A stretch of 12,120 nt of DNA, from assembly GCA_031259095.1 (NCBI GenBank), contig JAIRLW010000225.1, forward strand, positions 1 through 12,120, read 5' to 3'. The position numbers were made by a program, and so were the translations under genes. A model generated the notes under the pieces. That model did not search any database and was not told the DNA's origin. It worked only from the letters and a program-made list of their open reading frames with translations. How positions within the stretch are numbered: the stretch's first letter is position 1; every line of letters begins with the position of its first letter. Positions 5,768-12,120 of this stretch are shown here, one piece after another. This DNA comes from Planctomycetaceae bacterium. Its GTDB lineage: Bacteria; Planctomycetota; Planctomycetia; Pirellulales; Thermoguttaceae.

Positions 5768-6694
5768 CTATTTTTCACGTTCGGCAAGATGTTTCACCAT
5801 ACTGTAAAGCGTTTCAAGTGCAATATTATCGTTTCGGATATTTTTATTGTTTCGAAAAATTTCAAGCGAATGCTCCGCCAGTTCCAGCGTTCGTGCGACT
5901 TCACGCCTTGCTCCGTCAATACCAAGAAATCGCGGATAAGACCATTTATCGTTTTCCGTATCTTTGCGAAGACGTTTACCAACTGTTTTTTCGTTACCAA
6001 GAACATCCAGTAAATCGTCCGTAATCTGAAACGCCAAACCAAAATAGATTCCAAATTCGTCCAGAGCAAGTTGTTGCTCTTCAGACGCTCCGGCAATAAG
6101 ACTGCCCAACCGAAGCGATGTTCGAATTAACGCACCGGTTTTACGGCGATGAATACGTTCAATAATCTGAATATTGCCGGACTCAATAGAATCAGGACGA
6201 TAAACGTCGTCCATCTGACCGCCAACCAATTGGCACGGACCAGCCGCAACTGCCAACTCTTTACAACATTGTCCCGCCAGTTCCGACGGCGACAAGTTAC
6301 CAATCATCTCAAACGCCAACGCAAGTAACGCATCACCGGCAAGAATTGCCGTCGGTTCGTCGAATTTTTTGTGACATGTCGGTAAACCACGCCGCAGATC
6401 ATCGTTATCCATTGCCGGTAAATCGTCGTGAATCAATGAATACGCGTGAATCATTTCAACAGCACACGCCGCCGGAATTGCCTTTTGCCGATTATCGCCG
6501 CAAAGTTCGCAAGCGGTAAGTACCAAGATGGGGCGAAGACGTTTACCGGGAGCAAGAAGACTGTAACGGATTGCCTCGCGAAGCCGAACCGGACAATCTG
6601 AGTCAAATTGCGTTGCCACATCAAGCGCCGCATTAATAACGCAACGAAATTCATCACTATATTGAGATACGTTCAGATTTATTTTTTTAGCCAT
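5768..6694 (-). CDS. ispA: Farnesyl diphosphate synthase-type polyprenyl synthetase
   Basis: This 308-aa protein condenses isopentenyl diphosphate with allylic diphosphates, giving farnesyl (possibly geranylgeranyl) diphosphate for quinones, undecaprenyl carriers and hopanoid-type lipids in the cytosol. GKRLRP (50-55) is the isopentenyl-diphosphate-binding segment. The first Asp-rich motif is DDLPAMD (90-96), within the bacterial signature HDDLPAMDNDDLRRG. The second is DDLLD (226-230), and the catalytic Lys-Thr lies at KTGAL (185-189). Length and motifs match IspA-type enzymes (about 300 aa); the two-residue insertion in the first motif fits bacterial FPP/GGPP synthases. Product chain length cannot be settled from sequence. 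The start ATG follows a purine-rich AAAAAGAAG. The gene is intact although a pseudogene begins just past its stop. None of its frequent isoprenoid neighbours, such as dxs or xseB, lies adjacent. Confidence 0.93.
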   Translation of the reverse strand: MAKKINLNVSQYSDEFRCVINAALDVATQFDSDCPVRLREAIRYSLLAPGKRLRPILVLTACELCGDNRQKAIPAACAVEMIHAYSLIHDDLPAMDNDDLRRGLPTCHKKFDEPTAILAGDALLALAFEMIGNLSPSELAGQCCKELAVAAGPCQLVGGQMDDVYRPDSIESGNIQIIERIHRRKTGALIRTSLRLGSLIAGASEEQQLALDEFGIYFGLAFQITDDLLDVLGNEKTVGKRLRKDTENDKWSYPRFLGIDGARREVARTLELAEHSLEIFRNNKNIRNDNIALETLYSMVKHLAEREK

Positions 6695-6823
6695 CTTCTT
6701 TTTAAGTGAAGTGTCGGTTTAACCGCAAAGATTGCCAAAGAACGCAAGGAGTTTAATTTTTGTTATTATTCACACGGAACCGTCTATTTGTTATTAACTC
6801 CAGAAGACACGGAAAAAATAATC

Positions 6824-6851
6824 CGCAGATTACGCCGATGTTCGCAGATTA
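6824..6851. repeat. CGCAGATTA direct repeat (two copies, 19-bp period)
   Basis: CGCAGATTA occurs at 6824-6832 and 6843-6851. The wording CCGCAGATTACGCCGATG...CGCAGATTA is typical of short dispersed intergenic repeats found in many bacterial genomes. No function is evident. Confidence 0.65.
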
Positions 6852-6873
6852 TTTTTTGAGCGCCGACGCAACC

Positions 6874-6927
6874 GTAGGTGAAAACCTTTCGGCGAAAAGG
6901 TTGATCACCTTACTTGGCTTCACCTAC
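6874..6927. repeat. Bipartite hairpin with a mutually exclusive alternative stem
   Basis: AGGTGA (6876-6881) pairs with TCACCT (6905-6910), and inside it AACCTTT (6883-6889) pairs with AAAGGTT (6896-6902). The same 5' segment, extended to GTAGGTGAA (6874-6882), can instead pair perfectly with TTCACCTAC (6919-6927). The structure lies 180-233 nt upstream of the ispA start. It lacks a T-tract, so it could be mRNA structure, a repeat, or 3' processing of the VWA transcript. Confidence 0.55.
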
Positions 6928-6952
6928 TGAATAATGACAAAATTTGTAATAG

Positions 6953-7028
6953 ATCAGTGGAGTTTTCGTTAAACGTTTTTAATTATAAGGTAGGCGATTT
7001 ACTTACGTTTAACGAAAATTCCGCTGAT
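6953..7028. repeat. 24-bp inverted repeat just downstream of the VWA gene
   Basis: 6953-6976 and 7005-7028 are inverted copies with 22/24 matches around TTTTCGTTAAACGT, separated by 28 nt. The structure starts 15 bp past the VWA stop codon, a position suiting a transcription end or mRNA-protecting stem. No poly-T follows it on the minus strand, so a classical intrinsic terminator is not supported. A small palindromic mobile repeat is an alternative. Confidence 0.65.
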
Positions 7029-7042
7029 GTATTACCTGTTTT

Positions 7043-10000
7043 CTAGTATCCGCCGCCATAACCGCCGCCATAGCCGCTACCGCCGCCATAGCCGCCGCCA
7101 TAACCACTACCACCACCATAGCCCGTGCTATTGCCATAACCACTACCGCTACCATACATGCTCGACATGTCTTCAGTATCACCTCCAACCGTATTATATT
7201 TGAAAACGCTACGAATATCACTGAATTGCGGAGATGGAGAAAGCCGCACGTAACGCCGATCCGCTGAAACAACGGCATTAGACGAGAACATTGCTCCTTG
7301 AGGCAATTGTGTAACGACCGGTTGATAACCAACCACCCTCGAACCAAACAACCGGTCGAGAGTCGAACTGACGCTGCTTCCATCCGATCCGCTGATAACT
7401 TGCCCTAAAAGACCATCATCGGCTAAACGTTTTAGAGCGTTATTACGCGCCAATTGTTTTTGGGCAATATTCATCCGAAGCGACGCGACATCAAGTACGC
7501 TTTCGTCCAATGATTCGGTACGTCGTCCGGTTTCCAAATCGAAACAAACGATAATGCCTTCCTGTTTCATTTGCAACGCTGCGCCTTCACGTCCTTTTTC
7601 ACCGGGAACAATATTTGTTTCAACAGCAATTTTAATCATGTTATTGGCCAAATCGCCCCAATCCTTGCGAAGAACAACCGCATATCGTCCGTTAAAACCT
7701 TTCGGACAAATATAGGAAATTTTCTTAACGCCGGATTGTTCGGTCAACGTTCCGGTAATTGCTTCGCCTGATTCTGTAACAGGTATTGTCTTGAGAATAC
7801 CACCGGACAGCGTTCGCGGGCTGGCGAACCAACAGTAGGAATCCGTCGGTTCACGAACCATCAGATCAAGTCCGGCGTTTCCCGTCCACTCAACGGTTAC
7901 CACACAATCACGTAATCGTGCTTCCTGAATTTCAGCGGCTAATTGAACGGATTCTTCATTGCGTCCGTTTTTTTTCATTTTTGCTTCAAGATTTTGAAGC
8001 GAATGGAGCGCGTTTTCTGCCAGTTTCCTGCCGGAATTACTTTCCCATTCCTGAACAAGAATGGCTAAAGCAATCCAGCGGAGAGATGTTTCGTCCTGAA
8101 ATTCGTCGTACAGTTCCTGTGCCAAACGGAATGTTGCCGAGTAAAATTCCTGTTTCGGAACCATCACTTCAAGAGCCTGTTTGTATAACGGAAACGCTTT
8201 TTGTTTCATACCAAGCGTTCGCATAAAAAAGCCGACATTCATCAAATCAATCGGATTTTCACAAAAGTCTGCGGCGGACAACACCGCCCGTTCCACTTCT
8301 TTTATGGGAGCGCCTTTCCGATAAAGCGTTATTGCAAGAACTTCATACATCCAAGGTTGACCTGCATCGTTGAGAAGAGCCGATTCAACAAACGCAACAA
8401 CTTGATCTTCAACCGGTTTTGGGGCTTTCATTTCATCAAGTAAACGACGTCCGATTTCTTTAACAAGAACCTCGTCCTCTTTATTGACGGAAAAAAACGT
8501 ATCCCAAAATTCCTGTAAATTTGTTGCGGTTTTAGCGTCAATAAGCGTTTGTTTTGCTATGGCGGGAACATCTTTGCGAATTTCGTCTGGAATAGAGTAC
8601 ATGCCCATACCACCACCATAACCGCCCATACCACCACCATAGCCGCCCATACCACCCATCATACCTCCCATACCGCCCATCATACCTCCCATACCGCCCA
8701 TCATACCGCCCATACCACCCATCATACCTCCCATACCTCCCATCATACCGCCGCCCATCATTCCGCCCATTCCTCCTGAAATCGGAGTCGGATCAACGAC
8801 AAGATCAGCCATCGGATAAACCTTGACCGACATGTATTTTTTCGCTTCTTCTATAGTCGTAATCAGAAGAACTTCATTCTTAATACAATAAGTCAAATCG
8901 TGTTCACTGAGAATGATCCTCAAAGCACTGCGCAACTTAATTCCATTCAATTTTATTGGTTCACGAACAACGGATGAACTGGAAGTGATTCCGCGTTCTG
9001 CGGGACCGTATTGACTCGTATCAACCGCAAGATTGATTCCGGGATTTTTATCTTTAATCATATTGAACAGGTCTTCAAACGTTGTATTTTCGTCGAGGTC
9101 AAAATCCATATTCTTGTCCAGCGCTTTACTGATTTTCTTTTCTGCTGCGCCGGATTGTGAAAGGTCGGAAACGGCATAGCGTTCTTTACGGCGTTCCGAC
9201 AGAAGAAGCCAACGTTCCGGGTCAATGTAAGTGATCGGCGGTTCTTCGGGAATCGGAATAAAAGATCGTTCCGCTAACATCAGTGATTCCACAAACCCAA
9301 CATGCCGCCGATGCCGTAATTCATTGTATTCGACAATGTAACTCGTCATTTCCGCTAAACGTTGAGCGGCAAACGGTGTTGTACTGTCGGGAAGCATTTC
9401 CCTCGCAACATCGGCAACCCTTGTAGCCGTTTTGTATTCACCGGCGCTCATTAAAGCAGAAAAACGATTGAAAATCTGAACGGCTTTTGTCCGTGATTCC
9501 TGAAGATCATGGAGAGTTTGAAGCCGATCACGTTCCGCGGCAGCATTCGCATCCGCCTGAATTCGTTTAAATTCATTGTTGTATTGAACATGCTGCACTT
9601 GTTTGATTGTGTTTCCAATTCGATCCAATGCCAAATTACGTTCATCAGGATTGAGCGACGTGTTGTCCCGAACCATCGACGCGGTAAGTTTAAGATTCTG
9701 AAGTGCGCCTTCAGGATCGTCGTTCATTCGCAAAGCGGCGTCGTTAATGGTTTGCCGGACTTCATTTATCACTTTTTGCGAAACAATGTTTTGTTCCTGC
9801 GTTACCGCATCAACCAACTGAGGAGTACGGCTTATTTCGGATGCATTGGTATTTATGTTGAGATTTGTATTTGTATCCGCATTGCCGTCGGTAATTCCGC
9901 CTTTGGTCGTCATTGAGGTTTGTTCCTCAAAACGGGTCTTGCGAAATGAATTTTTCTGCGAACCGATAGTAGTTTCATTGTCCGTGTTTTCCTCGATGGT

Positions 10001-11326
10001 CAGCGGTTTGCCTTCTTCACTTTTTTCCGCAATTTTATAAAGCCGTTCGGCAATTGTGTTTTTCGGATCAAGACGTAAGACATTATTCAAAAGGGTCATT
10101 GCTTGATTCCGGTTGCCGGTTTTAATCGCGGCGTCGGCTCTGTTAATTTGGTCGGTAATATTAACGACAAAACCGTCACGGATTGTCGCCAATGAATCCC
10201 AACCAACAATCGGCATTGTTAAACCGTTATCTTTCGCGGCAAGTTCTACAACGGCAACGAGAAAATTATTACTTGAAGCGGCTCCCGGTTCCTGATTCGG
10301 TACAAAATTCCACGCCAAATCCATTTCATTTCCGGGCGTTGCCCCTTTGAGTTTCAACGTGAACGACGAAAGTTTTTCGGCGTTGGTTCTTCCGACAAGA
10401 ATTGTTTCCCGATCACTTCGAATCGGCTGAAGTGTTTTGGGATAAACTTCCCATTCTTCAGGAAAGGCGTAAGAATCCGGATAAGACCAAACAATGGTTG
10501 CAGTGATAGAGTCGGCAATTTGTTTTCCGAATATTGGAATAAAGTTGGGTAATTCAACAACTTTGTCTCTGTTCTTTTCCTTGTTTTCCAAAACCCAATC
10601 CAATGCCTTAACCAATGCCGAATCTTTTCCGGCTTGAATCTGGGCGTTCATATCAATAAGATTACCGCCGGTCTGATTGGTAAACGCTCCGATAAGACCA
10701 AGATTCGTCCCTATTCCAACAGCACATGCGGTAAACGGAATCCTTGCGGCAACATAATCGTTGACTTCCTTTTCAAACAAGGAAATATCAACCGTTTTAG
10801 CCATACTACGACCATTGCCAAAATAGACCACAGCGCGTCGTGCATCGAGATTACGTCCTGCGAAGGTTTTTTTTGCGGTTTCGAGACCTTTCCCCATATC
10901 GGTTGCACCGAGTGGGACGCGGCGTTGTAATTTTGCCAAAGCCGTTTTGAGTTCTGCCGAACCGTTGGGAACAAAACCGCCGGTAAGCGATTCGGTTTCC
11001 ACATCCATTGCCAAAATCTGAACTTGCGCATTTTCTGGAAGATTTCCGATTGTCGCAAGGAGCGTTGCCAACGTATCATGTCGAGTCTGACCAACCTGAC
11101 TGGCGGAAGTATCGACAAGGAATACTACTTCTGTTGTTGCCGTACTGGGAATCGGAACGCCCCGCAAACCAACAGCAACATAACTCGTTCCTTCTGGAGA
11201 AGTATAAAAGGCGTATTCGCCCTGAGTTTCTTCACCTGAAAGGGAACTTGTTAAGATGACGGCTATGATGAAAAAAGCCAAAACAGAAAAAAATTGCCCG
11301 AAAACCTGAATGGGACGCATTGTCAT
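7043..11326 (-). CDS. Giant exported VWA protein with TPR, secretin-N0/STN-like, Gly-Met, DUF2135-like and Gly-Tyr regions
   Basis: This 1427-aa protein is counted from the ATG at 11326, which has GGAG 7 nt upstream; a TTG at 11362 would add 12 residues. Regions in order: a hydrophobic export or anchor segment (about 8-28); a VWA domain (about 66-225) with MIDAS DTSAS (72-76) and Thr142 of GATDMG, but GNG (170-172) where TDG is usual; a beta-rich region; a TPR-like pair (about 393-438); an Asn/Thr-rich linker (about 470-500); long helical, coiled-coil-prone stretches (about 505-690); a secretin N0/STN-like domain (about 741-845) ending in a VKVYPMADLVV-type strand; a Gly-Met tract (851-910); TPR-like helices (about 965-1120); a DUF2135/YfaP-like beta domain (about 1142-1238); a helical region; and a Gly-Tyr tail (1389-1427). 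VWA/STN-like mixtures with Gly-rich linkers are familiar in Planctomycetota. A cell-envelope scaffold or adhesion role is inference; the function is unknown. Confidence 0.88.
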   Translation of the reverse strand: MTMRPIQVFGQFFSVLAFFIIAVILTSSLSGEETQGEYAFYTSPEGTSYVAVGLRGVPIPSTATTEVVFLVDTSASQVGQTRHDTLATLLATIGNLPENAQVQILAMDVETESLTGGFVPNGSAELKTALAKLQRRVPLGATDMGKGLETAKKTFAGRNLDARRAVVYFGNGRSMAKTVDISLFEKEVNDYVAARIPFTACAVGIGTNLGLIGAFTNQTGGNLIDMNAQIQAGKDSALVKALDWVLENKEKNRDKVVELPNFIPIFGKQIADSITATIVWSYPDSYAFPEEWEVYPKTLQPIRSDRETILVGRTNAEKLSSFTLKLKGATPGNEMDLAWNFVPNQEPGAASSNNFLVAVVELAAKDNGLTMPIVGWDSLATIRDGFVVNITDQINRADAAIKTGNRNQAMTLLNNVLRLDPKNTIAERLYKIAEKSEEGKPLTIEENTDNETTIGSQKNSFRKTRFEEQTSMTTKGGITDGNADTNTNLNINTNASEISRTPQLVDAVTQEQNIVSQKVINEVRQTINDAALRMNDDPEGALQNLKLTASMVRDNTSLNPDERNLALDRIGNTIKQVQHVQYNNEFKRIQADANAAAERDRLQTLHDLQESRTKAVQIFNRFSALMSAGEYKTATRVADVAREMLPDSTTPFAAQRLAEMTSYIVEYNELRHRRHVGFVESLMLAERSFIPIPEEPPITYIDPERWLLLSERRKERYAVSDLSQSGAAEKKISKALDKNMDFDLDENTTFEDLFNMIKDKNPGINLAVDTSQYGPAERGITSSSSVVREPIKLNGIKLRSALRIILSEHDLTYCIKNEVLLITTIEEAKKYMSVKVYPMADLVVDPTPISGGMGGMMGGGMMGGMGGMMGGMGGMMGGMGGMMGGMGGMMGGMGGYGGGMGGYGGGMGMYSIPDEIRKDVPAIAKQTLIDAKTATNLQEFWDTFFSVNKEDEVLVKEIGRRLLDEMKAPKPVEDQVVAFVESALLNDAGQPWMYEVLAITLYRKGAPIKEVERAVLSAADFCENPIDLMNVGFFMRTLGMKQKAFPLYKQALEVMVPKQEFYSATFRLAQELYDEFQDETSLRWIALAILVQEWESNSGRKLAENALHSLQNLEAKMKKNGRNEESVQLAAEIQEARLRDCVVTVEWTGNAGLDLMVREPTDSYCWFASPRTLSGGILKTIPVTESGEAITGTLTEQSGVKKISYICPKGFNGRYAVVLRKDWGDLANNMIKIAVETNIVPGEKGREGAALQMKQEGIIVCFDLETGRRTESLDESVLDVASLRMNIAQKQLARNNALKRLADDGLLGQVISGSDGSSVSSTLDRLFGSRVVGYQPVVTQLPQGAMFSSNAVVSADRRYVRLSPSPQFSDIRSVFKYNTVGGDTEDMSSMYGSGSGYGNSTGYGGGSGYGGGYGGGSGYGGGYGGGY
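7046..7162 (-). repeat. Tandem repeat encoding the C-terminal Gly-Tyr-rich tail
   Basis: The last 39 codons of the VWA gene encode repeated GSGYGGGYGG-type units up to the stop codon. The DNA shows repeated CCGCCATA(G/A)CC blocks, with third positions varied between units, so the peptide pattern seems to be kept. Such a tail could be flexible or self-associating. Confidence 0.85.
8600..8776 (-). repeat. Tandem repeat encoding the internal Gly-Met tract
   Basis: About 59 codons encode mostly MGGMGGM units with a 21-bp period (GCCCATACCACCCATCATAC-type), ending in two YGGGMGG units. It links the secretin-N0-like domain to the following helical part. The period and near-identity of units make copy-number change likely. 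It lies within an open frame and is not a CRISPR array. Confidence 0.88.
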
Positions 11327-11333
11327 TTTACCG

Positions 11334-11337
11334 CTCC
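11334..11337 (-). promoter_or_regulatory. Ribosome-binding site (GGAG) deciding the VWA start
   Basis: On the minus strand GGAG lies 7 nt before the ATG at 11326, and there is no comparable site before the upstream TTG at 11362. This supports the shorter 1427-aa protein beginning MTMRPIQV, directly followed by the hydrophobic segment. Confidence 0.6.
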
Positions 11338-11404
11338 AACATGCAAGAAAGGTTAATTTCAAAATAAACCGGACTGGAACAACTACTTATACTTAATATT
11401 TAAT

Positions 11405-11432
11405 AGCATATCTTGTAAAATCAAAATATCAA
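11405..11432 (-). promoter_or_regulatory. Candidate sigma-70-type promoter for the VWA gene
   Basis: On the minus strand TTGATA (11432-11427) and TATGCT (11410-11405) are separated by 16 bp. This predicts a transcript starting near 11398 and a leader of about 70 nt. The region is AT-rich, so chance matches are easy; this is a candidate only. Confidence 0.35.
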
Positions 11433-11517
11433 CTTATTCCGTAAAAATTTTTTATTTTTCCTATTTTTTGTATTTTACATTCCTACAGATCGGCAACAAA
11501 ATTACAAGAGAACGCTT

Positions 11518-11548
11518 GCCTTTTTTTTCGTCAAAAAAAAAAAAAGGC
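11518..11548. terminator. A/T homopolymer hairpin (GCC-T8 ... A13-GGC), possible argB terminator
   Basis: GCC plus eight T pairs with the last eight of thirteen A plus GGC, giving an 11-bp stem. It lies about 118 bp downstream of the argB stop and upstream of the VWA promoter candidate. The stem is mostly A-T and the minus strand has a T13 tract inside the stem rather than after it, so terminator activity is uncertain. Confidence 0.3.
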
Positions 11549-11665
11549 TCAAATAGAATTGCTCGCAACTGACCAAGATGAACACAAAAAAACAATTTTT
11601 CAATGGAAAATAACGATTACACATTTTAGGAAATTTTAGAGACGTCAGTTTTGGCAGTGTTGCCG

Positions 11666-12120
11666 TCAACGATTGGTGATCTCCGTACCAACTCCCATAC
11701 TGGTAAAAATTTCAAGCAGTAACGAATGCCGTAAACGTCCGTTAATAATGTGAATTTTTTGTACACCGCGTTCCAATGTTTCGAGACAGGCTTGAATTTT
11801 GGGGATCATACCGCCAATAATTGCTCCTGATGTAAGCATTTCACGTGCTTTTTCCGCAGTAATCGAATCAATCATTGAATTAGGATCGTTCGGGTTGGTA
11901 CGGACTCCGTTCACCTCACTAACATAAACGAGTTTTTCGGCTTGTAACTCTTTGGCAATTGCAGTTGCCGCAGTATCGGCGTTAATATTCAACGCCTGAC
12001 CACTGTTGTCGTCCATCAGAGCAATAGACGGAATCACCGGAACAATCCAGTGATCACACAAATGCCTGATCGGTTCGACATCAACACGTGTTACTGTACC
12101 AACTAACCCCATATCAATGG
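11666..12120 (-). CDS. argB: Acetylglutamate kinase, C-terminal half (cut by window end)
   Basis: ArgB phosphorylates N-acetyl-L-glutamate, the second step of arginine synthesis, in the cytosol. About 150 C-terminal codons are visible; the frame runs open through the window end, so the Met at 12112 is internal, preceded by Ile-Asp. Family hallmarks are [12 protein letters not shown] near the visible start, [12 protein letters not shown] for substrate and nucleotide contact, [10 protein letters not shown], the kinase signature GGMIPK, and a [15 protein letters not shown] ending. The full protein is usually near 290 aa, so about half is off-window. The usual SDEGIGT-type tail reads TSMGVGT here, a mild variation. 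The C-terminus is short and regular, with no fusion. Downstream lies a long AT-rich gap, so it is probably the last gene of its unit. Confidence 0.95.
   Translation of the reverse strand, partial: IDMGLVGTVTRVDVEPIRHLCDHWIVPVIPSIALMDDNSGQALNINADTAATAIAKELQAEKLVYVSEVNGVRTNPNDPNSMIDSITAEKAREMLTSGAIIGGMIPKIQACLETLERGVQKIHIINGRLRHSLLLEIFTSMGVGTEITNR

Larger units (their letters stand above)
6695..7042. other. 348-bp intergenic region between the VWA gene and ispA, repeat-rich
   Basis: No gene was found. In transcriptional order it holds a 24-bp inverted repeat (7028-6953), a set of competing stems (6927-6874), a short direct repeat CGCAGATTA (6851-6824), a dispersed-type sequence CCGCAAAGATTGCCAAAGAACGCAAGG (about 6723-6749) and the AT-rich leader of ispA. 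No clear promoter or T-tract terminator is seen on the minus strand, so ispA transcription may start here or read through. Confidence 0.6.
11327..11665. other. 339-bp AT-rich intergenic region between argB and the VWA gene
   Basis: No gene was seen. It contains a plausible minus-strand promoter (11405-11432), the ribosome-binding site of the VWA gene, homopolymer-rich tracts (the A/T hairpin at 11518-11548 and TTTTTTATTTTTCC near 11449) and only a weak 4-bp stem just after the argB stop. The low GC suggests a regulatory or leader region. Confidence 0.55.

Noticed and set aside
5557..5787. A stand-alone 76-codon gene overlapping the ispA end
   Set aside because: The start would lie inside ispA, and homology to the nuclease domain continues in another frame past its stop, so it is a pseudogene remnant.
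5707..6024. Plus-strand frames of about 100 codons opposite ispA
   Set aside because: ispA on the other strand has all family motifs; these are shadow frames.
7009..7383. Minus-strand frame of 124 codons with Ala/Met/Val-rich repeats
   Set aside because: It is an out-of-frame reading of the Gly-Tyr tail and preceding VWA coding sequence.
8600..8776. Possible CRISPR-like array because of regular short repeats
   Set aside because: Units are contiguous, lack unique spacers and stay in frame coding Gly-Met; no cas genes are nearby.
8549..8779. Plus-strand frame rich in His-Thr-Ser repeats
   Set aside because: It is the antisense reading of the Gly-Met-coding tandem repeat inside the VWA gene, with no start signal or independent support.
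11327..11362. Longer VWA start at a TTG codon (12 extra residues)
   Set aside because: No ribosome-binding site precedes the TTG, while GGAG stands 7 nt before the ATG at 11326.

Overview
The window most likely comes from a Planctomycetota chromosome, or a close PVC-group relative, with moderate-to-low GC and AT-rich intergenic DNA, possibly a host- or gut-associated lineage. This is an inference from three things: a giant VWA/secretin-N0-like protein with Gly-Met and Gly-Tyr low-complexity tracts, the expanded AAA-ATPase-like/PD-(D/E)XK protein family, and many short inverted repeats between genes. No rRNA or tRNA is present to confirm it. Every supported gene lies on the minus strand, so the transcriptional order runs from high to low coordinates.

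Layout in transcriptional order. At 12120-11666 is the C-terminal half of argB (acetylglutamate kinase, arginine biosynthesis), cut by the window edge. A 339-bp AT-rich gap follows, with a plausible promoter and a T8/A13 hairpin. At 11326-7043 is a 1427-aa exported or membrane-anchored protein with VWA, TPR-like, secretin-N0/STN-like and DUF2135-like regions, a Gly-Met tract and a Gly-Tyr tail. A 348-bp gap with three inverted-repeat structures and a dispersed-type direct repeat leads to ispA (6694-5768), the polyprenyl synthase that makes farnesyl diphosphate. Just behind ispA is a frameshifted C-terminal remnant of an AAA/PD-(D/E)XK protein (5745-5504), then a 48-aa secreted mini-protein (5466-5320).

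A non-coding stretch of about 1 kb (5319-4257) follows. It contains a 369-bp segment bounded by 33-bp imperfect terminal inverted repeats and filled with REP-like palindromes, two further inverted repeats, and a hexanucleotide microsatellite just upstream of the next gene. At 4256-1884 is a secreted GH36-type (clan GH-D) alpha-galactosidase-like glycosidase. Last come two tandem copies of the AAA-ATPase-like/PD-(D/E)XK gene: one complete (1820-255) and one cut by the window start (199-1). They share a 227-bp, about 98% identical 5' segment.

How the parts relate: argB and ispA are unrelated housekeeping genes, the VWA protein and glycosidase are exported, and the nuclease-like genes with their remnant are a multicopy accessory family. 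The repeat-rich gaps, the broken paralogue and the tandem duplication suggest a region reshaped by repeat-mediated recombination. I see no complete defence island, prophage, insertion sequence with a transposase, or CRISPR array.
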